A stretch of DNA of 64,000 nucleotides from Burkholderiales bacterium (lineage in GTDB: Bacteria > Pseudomonadota > Gammaproteobacteria > Burkholderiales > Burkholderiaceae_E), in contig JAPOKJ010000009.1 in the NCBI GenBank assembly GCA_029977705.1, positions 19,138 to 83,137 on the forward strand, written 5' to 3'. The position numbers and the translations under genes were made by a program. Shown here one piece after another: positions 1 to 6,645 of this stretch (position 1 is its first letter; the number at the start of each line of letters is the position of its first letter). The notes beneath the pieces were generated by a model, which did not search any database, was not told where the DNA came from, and saw only the letters and a program-made list of their open reading frames with translations.

Positions 1-95
1 GGCGCGGGCAGCTTCTGGGCCACTGCGAGCGCGCAACTGCCCGCCAGCGCCAGCCCCAGGCCAACCCGCAGCAGCAGATCAGGAAATCTGGACAT
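1..95 (-). CDS. soxD: SoxD, diheme cytochrome subunit of sulfane dehydrogenase (5' end only)
   Basis: Only the first 31 codons are inside the window. They encode MSRFPDLLL followed by a hydrophobic stretch and a possible signal-peptidase site after AVA, so the product is exported. The ATG at 95 lies inside the 3' end of soxC (17-bp overlap), which implies translational coupling. SoxD is the c-type cytochrome partner of SoxC in the Sox thiosulfate-oxidizing complex of the periplasm. The identification rests mainly on the position directly after soxC; the visible residues show only an export signal. Any soxYZAXB genes would lie beyond the left edge. Confidence 0.6.
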   Translation of the reverse strand, partial: MSRFPDLLLRVGLGLALAGSCALAVAQKLPA

Positions 96-1455
96 TGCGC
101 ACCTCTCCGCTCTCGGAGACCAGCCAGGTCTGGATCGCATTGTTGTGATAGATCGAGCGGCGGCCGCGCACCTTGCGGGCGGCTTCGTAGGTGACCTGCA
201 CATGACCGGTGTCGTCGGTGGCGCGGCTCTGGATCAGGGCCGGCTTGCCATCCCAGACCCAGTCGAGCGTGAAGCGCGTCAGGCACTTGTCCAGCACGGG
301 CGTTTGCAGCCGCGCCCGTTTCCAGTTGCGGCCGCCATCGACGGTGACATCGACCTGGCGGATCTTGCCGCGACCGGTCCAGGCCAGGCCACTGATGCTG
401 TAGTAGCCCTGATCGAGCAGCACCTGGCCCCCCGAAGGGGTGGTCACCACGCTCTTGACCTCCTGGATCGAGGCGTACTGGCGGTGCAGGCCATCGGGCA
501 TCAGGTCGATGTAGTGGATCGCCTCGTCCTTCGAGCCATAGGGCTTGTCGCCCACCTCGATGCGGCGCAGGTACTTGATCCAGCTCACGCCCTGCACCCC
601 GGGTACGACCAGTCGCAGCGGATAGCCGTTCTCAGGGCGCAGCATTTCGCCGTTCTGACCATAAGCGAGCAGCACCTCACCGTTTTCAATCAGCTCCATC
701 GGGATGGTGCGTGTCATCGAGGAGCCATCGGCGCCCTCGGCGAGCACGAAGCGGCCCTTCTTGTAGTTCGCCCCGCACAGGTCGAGCACCAGCTTGAGCG
801 GCACGCCGGTGAACTCGCTGCAACTGAGCATGCCGTGGGTGTACTGCACCGTGGGCACGGCCACATTGCCCCACTCCATTCCGGTATTGGCACCGCACTC
901 GATGAAATGAAAGCGCGAGACGCTGGGCAGGCGCATCAGCTCGTCCATGGTGAAGACCATGTCCTGTTTGAGAAGGCCCGGCTCCGAGCCATTGACCATC
1001 AGGCGATGCTTGCTTGGGTCGATGTCCCACCAGCCCTGGTGGTGGCGCTCGAAATGCAGGCCGCTGGGCGTGATGATGCCGAACATCGATTGCAGCGGGG
1101 CAAAGGACACCGAGGCCTGCGCGGTCTGGGTCAGGCCGGGGCTTTGCCGGCGCTGCACATTGCGCTCGAAGCGGGATGGCTTGCCATAACCGTCGGTGAC
1201 GACCGGCTGGCCCAGAGCCGTCGAGTGGGTCGGCAGGTTCAGGATATGGGGGTCGCCTCCCTCTGGGGGCACCGGATTGGACTGTGCCCGCGCCAGTGGC
1301 GCAGCGCCTGCGCCTGCAAGCGCAGCGGCAAAGCTGCGGCGCATGAAACCGCGCCGGCCAGCTTTGGCCTCGCTCCAGGCGGTGCGGATGCCCTCTGCAT
1401 CCAGAAAGCTCTCCGGGGCCTTGCGCAGGCGCCCGGCAGGGGGCGGGTAAGTCAC
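79..1455 (-). CDS. soxC: SoxC, molybdopterin subunit of sulfane (sulfite) dehydrogenase
   Basis: 458 residues. SoxC carries the molybdenum cofactor of periplasmic sulfane dehydrogenase, which oxidizes the outer sulfur bound to SoxYZ during thiosulfate oxidation. The N-terminus has a twin-arginine signal (RRGFM at 34-38) with likely cleavage after ARA at about 57, as expected for a cofactor-loaded protein. The oxidoreductase molybdopterin domain follows, with the candidate Mo-ligand cysteine C187 in FIECGANTG, then the dimerization domain with VDVTVDGGRNW. The start is GTG at 1455, preceded by GAGGAG at good spacing. The gene is the first of a soxCD unit and has an AT-rich operator-like site about 60-90 bp upstream. 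Confidence 0.93.
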   Translation of the reverse strand: MTYPPPAGRLRKAPESFLDAEGIRTAWSEAKAGRRGFMRRSFAAALAGAGAAPLARAQSNPVPPEGGDPHILNLPTHSTALGQPVVTDGYGKPSRFERNVQRRQSPGLTQTAQASVSFAPLQSMFGIITPSGLHFERHHQGWWDIDPSKHRLMVNGSEPGLLKQDMVFTMDELMRLPSVSRFHFIECGANTGMEWGNVAVPTVQYTHGMLSCSEFTGVPLKLVLDLCGANYKKGRFVLAEGADGSSMTRTIPMELIENGEVLLAYGQNGEMLRPENGYPLRLVVPGVQGVSWIKYLRRIEVGDKPYGSKDEAIHYIDLMPDGLHRQYASIQEVKSVVTTPSGGQVLLDQGYYSISGLAWTGRGKIRQVDVTVDGGRNWKRARLQTPVLDKCLTRFTLDWVWDGKPALIQSRATDDTGHVQVTYEAARKVRGRRSIYHNNAIQTWLVSESGEVRNVQIS

Positions 1456-1516
1456 GGGGTCTCCTCGCGGGTTCGCAGCGGGCGTTTGCGGTACTTGCCC
1501 GTCAGTACTTTTAATT

Positions 1517-1544
1517 ATTATATTAGCAGATAATGATATATTAG
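1517..1544. promoter_or_regulatory. Operator-like imperfect palindrome upstream of soxC
   Basis: A strongly AT-rich patch in GC-rich DNA, lying between the small cytochrome gene and soxC. Read on the minus strand it matches the site upstream of soxH (3449-3478) at about 19 of 27 positions, including the block AATATATCA and the block CT.ATAT. The two half-sites are ATATCAT and CTAATAT around a 6-nt spacer, an imperfect inverted repeat. The likely ligand is the ArsR-type regulator encoded at 1944-2360; that link is inference. The site sits where it could repress soxC or the soxCD promoter. Confidence 0.55.
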
Positions 1545-1575
1545 GATTCGTCGGGCCGCAACCCCCGCGGCCGGG

Positions 1576-1911
1576 CTACTTGAAGCGGTAGTGGTCCCGG
1601 TTGAGCACGGCGGCCACCGCAGTGACTTCCTCGGGGAACAGGCCCAGGTTCAACTCCGTGTTGCATTGCTCGACCATGCCGCGCAAGGGCCCGGGGGCAT
1701 TGATGCGCCCCTTCGGCCTGTAGATGGCGTGGCCGTCGCCACCGACCTTGCGCTGATGGCAGGCCTGGCATTTGTGTTCGGCGATCAGCTTCTCGCCCAG
1801 GGCAAGGTCAGCGTCCCTGAAGATGCCGGCGTCCGATTGCGCCAACGAGAGGGAGTTCCCTGATACTGCGGCCATCAGGGCGAGCATGGGGAGGAGGGCC
1901 GTGGTGCGCAT
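1576..1911 (-). CDS. Small periplasmic c-type cytochrome of the sox region
   Basis: 111 residues with a Sec signal peptide (cleavage near residue 24) and one heme-binding motif, CQACH, at 48-52. The rest is short: HAIYRPKGR and MVEQCNTELNLGLFPEEV follow, with no obvious methionine ligand in a conserved position. It probably carries electrons in the periplasm for the Sox system, because it lies between the regulator and soxC on the same strand. The mature protein is about 85 residues, small for a class I cytochrome. I recognise the heme motif but not a named sox gene. Confidence 0.8.
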   Translation of the reverse strand: MRTTALLPMLALMAAVSGNSLSLAQSDAGIFRDADLALGEKLIAEHKCQACHQRKVGGDGHAIYRPKGRINAPGPLRGMVEQCNTELNLGLFPEEVTAVAAVLNRDHYRFK

Positions 1912-1943
1912 CGTTCGGAGGGTTGTATCAGGCGCTGGCGGCC

Positions 1944-2360
1944 TCAGACGCGTGCCGTTGTCAGCTTTCGTGCCGGCCTTCCTGGCGGTGTCGGCTTGGC
2001 CGGAGCCTTGCTTGCACCTTTTGTGGCCGGCTTGCGCCGTGGCGCCTCGGAAACCGGGGGCTCGAGGTCCAGATCAAGGGCGATCTGGGTGCACACTGCG
2101 CGGCAGAGCTGCACCGCCTGCTGGCTCTGGATGCTGTAGAAGATCTGTGTTCCCTCGCGGCGGCGGCCAAGAATGCCGGCCCGATACAGCGCGGTCAGGT
2201 GTTGCGACAGGTTGGGTTGCTTGGTATGGGTGGCCTCGACCAGATACGACACGTTGCGCTCGCCATGGCACAGCGCACTGAGGATCTTGAGCCTTACCGG
2301 TGTCGACAGCAGGGCGAACAGTTCGCCTGCCGCCTCGAAAACCTTGTCATCTTCGGACAT
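1944..2360 (-). CDS. soxR: ArsR-family regulator, probable SoxR
   Basis: 138 residues from the ATG at 2360; an in-frame extension to 2468 lacks family similarity and is not used. The core is a winged helix: PVRLKILSAL, the recognition region TKQPNLSQHLTALYRAG and the wing RRREGTQIFY. Cysteines at 31 (ALCHGE) and at 86 and 90 (LCRAVC) could form a thiol or persulfide switch, as in SqrR/BigR-type sensors. Their spacing is not identical to those proteins, so this is only suggested. The C-terminus is a basic, proline-rich tail rich in K, P and A, unusual for the family. Position inside the sox cluster supports a role as its repressor. Confidence 0.75.
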   Translation of the reverse strand: MSEDDKVFEAAGELFALLSTPVRLKILSALCHGERNVSYLVEATHTKQPNLSQHLTALYRAGILGRRREGTQIFYSIQSQQAVQLCRAVCTQIALDLDLEPPVSEAPRRKPATKGASKAPAKPTPPGRPARKLTTARV

Positions 2361-2468
2361 ATGCGGGGATGCGTGAGCCAGGCGATTGCCGTAAACGGAG
2401 GGGTGCATCTTACCCTGCCGGGACGATACGATCCATCGCTGATGCCTATGGCCGGGTGCGCGGGCCAT

Positions 2469-3422
2469 TCAGCGCTCCTGCTCGAGCAGCAGGAAGGTGT
2501 TGTAGGCATTCATGCGGTTGGCCGCCTGGAATAGCGGAAGGCTTTCGTAGCGGCTCCAGTCGATCTGGCGGTAGGCGTCCTCGAAGGGTTCCATCTCGCG
2601 CGCTGCACGGCCCAGTTGCTCGCGCAGAAAGCGCAGGTACCCGGCCGTGAACTGGATCGCCTGCTCGGCATCGGACATGAGCGGACCGTGACCTGGCACG
2701 ATGCTTATGGGACGCATGGACTTCAAGGCCTCGAGTGATGCAATCCAGCGGCGGCTGTCAGCCTGCCCCACGAAGGGAATGCGCCCCAGAAAGATCAGGT
2801 CACCGGCGAACACCACGCCTGATTCAGGCAGCAGCACCATCAAGTCCTCGGGTGTATGCGCCGGACCGGCGGGCAGCAGGTGAAAGCCTCGGCCGCCGAT
2901 CCTCAGTTCTGTAGCGGCTGCGATCAGCTGGTCCGGGCGAACCAGGTGCGTGCGCTCGTCGACCCAGGGCCAAAGGTCCGTCCGGCTCGCCTCAAGACGC
3001 AGGCGGGCGGTATCCGATGCGAGATATTCAAGGCTGTCCCGATGCGCCACGATCCGGGCGCCGGCCTGCTTGAACACCTGCAGGCCGTAGATATGGTCGG
3101 CGTGATAGTGGGTGACCAGCACATGGGTGACGGGCTTCGGAGAGATGCGGCCGATGGCGCGAAGCAAGGCCTCGGCCAGTGCCGGCGACCCCAGGGCATC
3201 GATCACCACCACGCCTTCGGAGGTGACCACAAAGCCGGCGTTCGAGATGAAATTGCGGTTGCCCTGAGAACCCAGGGCAGCCTGACCCTGGACAAACCAG
3301 ACATCGGGCGCCACCTGCCGGGGTGTCAGTTCGAAACCCTCATCAGCCTGCAGCGGCAGGCCGGGGCCCGCCAGCAGGCAGGCCAACAGGCCCTGCATCA
3401 GGGAACGTCGGTGCGGATCCAT
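2469..3422 (-). CDS. soxH: SoxH-like metallo-beta-lactamase-fold hydrolase
   Basis: 317 residues from the ATG at 3422. A longer in-frame reading to 3512 would cross the palindromic operator at 3449-3478 and is rejected. The N-terminus looks like an export signal (LLACLLAGPG) with cleavage near LQA. The zinc-binding signature THYHADH puts the ligands at H105, H107, D109 and H110. A second motif, GPAHTPEDLMV, and GDLIFLGRIPFV, then PGHGPL, complete the fold. SoxH-type proteins are periplasmic hydrolases of sox clusters with unclear substrate; they are not essential for thiosulfate oxidation in the model organism. It heads the block of sox genes on this strand. Confidence 0.75.
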   Translation of the reverse strand: MDPHRRSLMQGLLACLLAGPGLPLQADEGFELTPRQVAPDVWFVQGQAALGSQGNRNFISNAGFVVTSEGVVVIDALGSPALAEALLRAIGRISPKPVTHVLVTHYHADHIYGLQVFKQAGARIVAHRDSLEYLASDTARLRLEASRTDLWPWVDERTHLVRPDQLIAAATELRIGGRGFHLLPAGPAHTPEDLMVLLPESGVVFAGDLIFLGRIPFVGQADSRRWIASLEALKSMRPISIVPGHGPLMSDAEQAIQFTAGYLRFLREQLGRAAREMEPFEDAYRQIDWSRYESLPLFQAANRMNAYNTFLLLEQER

Positions 3423-3448
3423 GGACGGCTCGCCAGGAAAGAGAGCAG

Positions 3449-3478
3449 CCAATATATCAGAATGTACTGATATTTCGG
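3449..3478. promoter_or_regulatory. Palindromic operator-like site upstream of soxH
   Basis: Contains a perfect 7-bp inverted repeat, ATATCAG (3454-3460) and CTGATAT (3467-3473), around a 6-nt spacer, with further matching flank positions (CC and GG at the ends). It lies 27-56 bp before the soxH ATG and abuts the end of the upstream membrane-protein gene, so it must hold the soxH promoter or its operator. The same pattern recurs before soxC at 1517-1544. The ArsR-type regulator two genes away is the natural candidate to bind it. Confidence 0.6.
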
Positions 3479-4318
3479 TCAGGCCCGCAGGGCCGGCCTG
3501 ACCGTGCCCCATTCAAAGCGCACATGGGGGCGCCAGTGATTGATCAGCGGCACTGCGAAGCTGGCAAAAAAGAGCACCACGATCAGTCCGTGCGGCCGGT
3601 ACAGGACCCATTGCCAGCAGAAGGCAGCCAGGGCCACCGCGACCGCGTAGCCGATGCGCGCCGCGCGATGCTGCGGCGTGGTCATCGGGTCGGAGATCAT
3701 GAAGAAGGCGAACAAGAGCACCGCGCCATTGCTGACCTGCTGCAGCCACATCGACCAGGCGATGTCCGGGGTGTACTCGAACCAGATCAGGCGAGCGGCC
3801 AGCAGCACCGCCCAGGTGGCCAGAAAGCTCAGGCTGACATCCCAGCGCGAGACGCGCTGCGTCACCAGTCCGCCCAGGGCCATGAACCACAGGGCTGCCA
3901 GACTTTCTGATCCCCACTGGCCGGGACTAAGCCAGGCGCCGGGCATCCAGGCCCAGGCTGCGAAGGCCGCGAAATTGGCAGGATTCAGGATGTGGCTGCG
4001 GGCTTGTGGCGGGCCAGCCCGCAGCACGAACTTGCTGCTCATCGCAAGGCAGGCGAGCAGGGGATGCACCCACAGGCTGTCGGCCCTCACCAGGATCGAG
4101 ATGCCCAGACTGGACACCAGTGCACTCAGGTAGCCGCCCCATTGCCAGCGGCCCGGCAGCTTCAAGCCGTGCTGCCAGGCCACCTGGGTCAGCAAGGCCG
4201 CAGCGAAGGTCAAGGCCACCTGGGGCGCGCCCAGGGCGAAGTCGCGCGCCCAGGCCCCGAACAGCAGCAGACAGGCGAGAAACCCGATCTGGAACCAGCG
4301 CGCGTCGAGGTATTTCAT
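3479..4318 (-). CDS. NqrB/RnfD-like polytopic membrane protein
   Basis: 279 residues, mostly hydrophobic, with about nine to ten predicted membrane segments. The style resembles the RnfD/NqrB membrane subunits of ion-pumping electron-transport complexes: LNPANFAAFAAW and FMISDPMTTP correspond to conserved loop regions of that family. In NqrB/RnfD a threonine in a loop carries covalent FMN; the SDPMTTP loop is the nearest match here. No other rnf or nqr subunit is present. Its ATG overlaps the stop of the DUF2330 gene (ATGA), so the two are co-translated. It may move electrons for the DUF2330 partner, which is inference. Confidence 0.7.
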   Translation of the reverse strand: MKYLDARWFQIGFLACLLLFGAWARDFALGAPQVALTFAAALLTQVAWQHGLKLPGRWQWGGYLSALVSSLGISILVRADSLWVHPLLACLAMSSKFVLRAGPPQARSHILNPANFAAFAAWAWMPGAWLSPGQWGSESLAALWFMALGGLVTQRVSRWDVSLSFLATWAVLLAARLIWFEYTPDIAWSMWLQQVSNGAVLLFAFFMISDPMTTPQHRAARIGYAVAVALAAFCWQWVLYRPHGLIVVLFFASFAVPLINHWRPHVRFEWGTVRPALRA

Positions 4319-5898
4319 CGCGGCGCCGCCGGCATGCGGTCGATGTCGGCCAGGCTCCAGCCGGTCAGACGGCTGAGCGTGAGCTTCTCTGCGCTCAGGC
4401 GCTCGGGCAGGTCACGGTTGTAGTAACGCTCGCTGCGATCGAGGGCAAAGCGCTTGGCGCTGTTGCACTGGGCCATGCAATCGCCCATCAGGGCGGGCTT
4501 GTCCTTGCCTGCGTACGGGCCTTGACGCCCGAATTCGGATTCGCGGCGCATCAGGTTCTCGACCCGCTCGCTGCAGCTGCTCTCGCAGGAGATGCCATCG
4601 AGCTTGCCGGTGCACTGGGCGGACGAGCCCTCATAGGGGTTCTGGATCACGTAACGGGTCTGCCAGTTCTGGCGATCCGCTGTCTGGGTGAACATCAGGT
4701 CCTCGGGGAAGGTGGCCGGCGTATAGCGCACATGCATGCGGGTGAGCATCGCCGGTCGGGCATCGTCACCACCCGGGATCGGCCTGGGAATGCTGGTCGG
4801 GGCCGATGCAGCGCCAGGTGCGGCGCGGCTGGGCTGCTGCATCTCCAGGAAGCCCTGATCGGCGTTGCCGTTCACCCAGAACACACCGGCATTGCGCAAC
4901 TCCTGGGGACTGAGCGGATTGGCGGCGCAGGGGTCACACCAGGACATGTCCCAGAAATATTCGGTGAACACGACGCGCAGGTCTTCCTTGACGGCCTGGT
5001 TCTCGAACATTGCCTTGTAGAAGTCCTTGAAGCGGGGCTTGATGAAGGGGGGCAGGTTGACGTTGGCCGGCAGCTTGACGGTACGGTAGTTGCTGGCTTC
5101 GACCCGACCCTGGCGGGTCAGCACATAGATGATCAGGTCCTGCGCCTTGTCCGGTGCGGCATTGATCATGCCCAGCCGGATCGGCAGCATGAATTTCTCG
5201 CTCTCATAGGCAAACTGCAGGGGACGCAGGTAGCTGAAGCCGGTCTTCTTCTGCTCCTTCAGGTTGACCTTGGCGACAAAGAACTTCATGCCCTGGTTGA
5301 TGTAGGGCTTGAAGGCTGCCGCGGCGCCCTTGGGAATGCGGTAGCCGTTTTCGCGCAGCCAGGTTTCCAGGCCGCCGGACTGCTTGGCTGACAGGCTGAC
5401 GATGTCGTATTCCTCGAGCGTGTATCGGGCCTCGACGGTGACACCCAGTGCCTTGGCACGGTCGGCGCTGCCCGCAGATTTCATCGGGGCTGGTGGCGCG
5501 TAGGCAAAGGTGGGACGCGGCGGCTCACCCCAGTTGAAGCTGAACTGGCAGGGATCGTTGTCGTGGTACTCGGCCAGGCGCGGACTGGAGTAGGCATCGA
5601 GCCGCTCGAAGCTGAGCTTGTCGGCGATGCGCACCTGACCTTGCTTGAGGGCCACCGGGGTGGGGATGACCAGGGCGAACTCGGACAGCGGCCCCTTGTA
5701 GTCGTTCAGCATCGACATCACGGTGCGCTGTCCGTCGCGCACCAGGATCACCTGGCTGGCCTCGTTGAACAGCGAGGCATCCGCCTTGCCGGCGTAAAAG
5801 CCGCAAAAGGCGTGGCTGGCGCCCGCGGTCAGAGTGAGTGCTATGGCGCAGGCGGCGCTGCGGATCATGCGGGACATTGCTTGCACGAGGAGGGACAT
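4315..5898 (-). CDS. DUF2330 domain-containing exported protein
   Basis: 527 residues from the ATG at 5898, which has AGGAAG four bases upstream; an ATG at 5877 is the alternative. A Sec signal peptide ends at SHA before FCGFYAGK. The front half (SQVILVRDGQRTVMSM, FALVIPTPV) matches the conserved start of DUF2330 proteins, whose function is unknown. The C-terminal half is rich in cysteine pairs (CDPCAAN, CESSCSERVEN, CMAQCN), suggesting disulfides in the periplasm. It is the first gene of a two-gene unit with the RnfD-like protein, next to the sox genes, so a redox or metal role in the envelope is plausible but unproven. Confidence 0.7.
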   Translation of the reverse strand: MSLLVQAMSRMIRSAACAIALTLTAGASHAFCGFYAGKADASLFNEASQVILVRDGQRTVMSMLNDYKGPLSEFALVIPTPVALKQGQVRIADKLSFERLDAYSSPRLAEYHDNDPCQFSFNWGEPPRPTFAYAPPAPMKSAGSADRAKALGVTVEARYTLEEYDIVSLSAKQSGGLETWLRENGYRIPKGAAAAFKPYINQGMKFFVAKVNLKEQKKTGFSYLRPLQFAYESEKFMLPIRLGMINAAPDKAQDLIIYVLTRQGRVEASNYRTVKLPANVNLPPFIKPRFKDFYKAMFENQAVKEDLRVVFTEYFWDMSWCDPCAANPLSPQELRNAGVFWVNGNADQGFLEMQQPSRAAPGAASAPTSIPRPIPGGDDARPAMLTRMHVRYTPATFPEDLMFTQTADRQNWQTRYVIQNPYEGSSAQCTGKLDGISCESSCSERVENLMRRESEFGRQGPYAGKDKPALMGDCMAQCNSAKRFALDRSERYYNRDLPERLSAEKLTLSRLTGWSLADIDRMPAAPR

Positions 5899-5954
5899 GA
5901 GGCTTCCTGAAGAGGCGGTAACAACCAAGACGAATCAGCGCGGGAAAAGGGGTT

Positions 5955-5969
5955 AAGGAAGTCTTCCTT
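5955..5969. repeat. Short perfect palindrome before the DUF2330 gene
   Basis: AAGGAAG and CTTCCTT flank a single T, giving a perfect 7-bp inverted repeat. With a one-base loop it is more likely a protein-binding site than an RNA hairpin. It lies 57-71 bp upstream of the DUF2330 start codon, adjacent to the A-rich tandem repeats. Confidence 0.5.
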
Positions 5970-5975
5970 GAAGCT

Positions 5976-6041
5976 GAAAAACGAAAAACGTGGAAAATCG
6001 GAAACGCGGAAAAACGAAAAACACAGAAAAACGGAAACGCA
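5976..6041. repeat. Two A-rich 33-bp tandem repeats
   Basis: Units at 5976-6008 and 6009-6041 agree at 28 of 33 positions. Each begins GAAAAACGAAAAAC and ends with GGAAACGC plus one base. The plus strand is almost pure purine apart from CG steps, in a genome region of high GC. The repeats lie between the divergently placed ends of DUF2330 (upstream side, minus strand) and the yqaA 3' end, so they could form an UP-like or bendable element for the DUF2330 promoter. Confidence 0.7.
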
Positions 6042-6057
6042 AAGGGAAGCAAATACC

Positions 6058-6078
6058 GGGACGTCAAACGACCGTCCC
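6058..6078 (-). terminator. Possible terminator hairpin after the yqaA-like gene
   Basis: GGGACG and CGTCCC form a perfect 6-bp stem with a 9-nt loop, seven bases past the stop codon of the minus-strand gene. The transcript continues into a U-rich stretch after about six bases, so it is only a moderate match to an intrinsic terminator. Confidence 0.4.
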
Positions 6079-6084
6079 CTGTGC

Positions 6085-6588
6085 TCAAAGCCCGAGCAGG
6101 CGGCCGATTGGCCCGAACAGGGCCCGCCACCACTGGTCCGGCACCCACAGCAGGATTCCGGTCATGACGATATAGCGGATCAGCTTGCCCAGGGCCATCC
6201 AGCCGGCGCAGGCCCAGAACGGCAGCTTCAGCCAGCCCGCCAGTGCGCACAAGGGGTCGCCGATGACCGGCAGAAAGGCGAAAAAGCAGGCCTTGGCGCC
6301 AAGGCGCTCGAACCAGCGCAGGTAGCGCGTCTGGCCTTCCCTGGCCATCGCGTGCTGGGCACCCAACCCCATCCAGTAGTTGATCAGTCCTCCCAGGGTG
6401 TTGCCGACCGTGGCCACCGCCACCGTGAGCCAGAACTGGTCCGGGTTCAGCTTCACATAGCCGAATACGGCCGGCTCCGAGCCCAGCGGCAGCAGCGTGG
6501 CCGAGATCAAGGCCACCAGGAACACCGAGCTCAGGCCGTTGCGTGGCAGTGCGAACCAGTCGATCAGGCGTTCGATGAGGGATTCCAT
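6085..6588 (-). CDS. yqaA: YqaA-family (DedA-related) membrane protein
   Basis: 167 residues from the ATG at 6588. The longer in-frame reading toward 7158 only covers the antisense of ilvA and is rejected. Features typical of the small YqaA branch of the DedA/SNARE-associated family are visible: LLPLGSEPAVFGYV, GNTLGGLINYWMG, and FAFLPVIGDPLCALAGWLK, the last holding the conserved GDP motif. There are about four membrane segments. DedA relatives move phospholipids or undecaprenyl phosphate across the inner membrane; for YqaA itself no activity is established. It is transcribed away from ilvA with only 57 bp between the starts. Confidence 0.85.
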   Translation of the reverse strand: MESLIERLIDWFALPRNGLSSVFLVALISATLLPLGSEPAVFGYVKLNPDQFWLTVAVATVGNTLGGLINYWMGLGAQHAMAREGQTRYLRWFERLGAKACFFAFLPVIGDPLCALAGWLKLPFWACAGWMALGKLIRYIVMTGILLWVPDQWWRALFGPIGRLLGL

Positions 6589-6633
6589 GGACACTCGGGG
6601 CAGGCGGCGGGCAATGCTTGGACTGCATTGGCC

Positions 6634-6639
6634 TAGAAT
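6634..6639 (+). promoter_or_regulatory. Candidate -10 box (TAGAAT) of ilvA
   Basis: TAGAAT lies seven bases before the ilvA ATG at 6646. Transcription from this box would start at or next to the ATG and give a leaderless message; no Shine-Dalgarno sequence is present. No good -35 hexamer is seen at 17-bp spacing. Confidence 0.35.
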
Positions 6640-6645
6640 CTTGCC

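Noticed and set aside
145..1533. Long open frame opposite soxC
   Set aside because: High-GC antisense frame with low-complexity His/Gly/Ala-rich translation and no family motif; soxC on the other strand has full motifs.
3423..3512. N-terminal extension of soxH
   Set aside because: It would cross the palindromic operator and add residues before a good signal-peptide start; the ATG at 3422 is preferred.
5976..6041. CRISPR-like array
   Set aside because: Only two units, directly adjacent without spacers, and no cas gene in the window.
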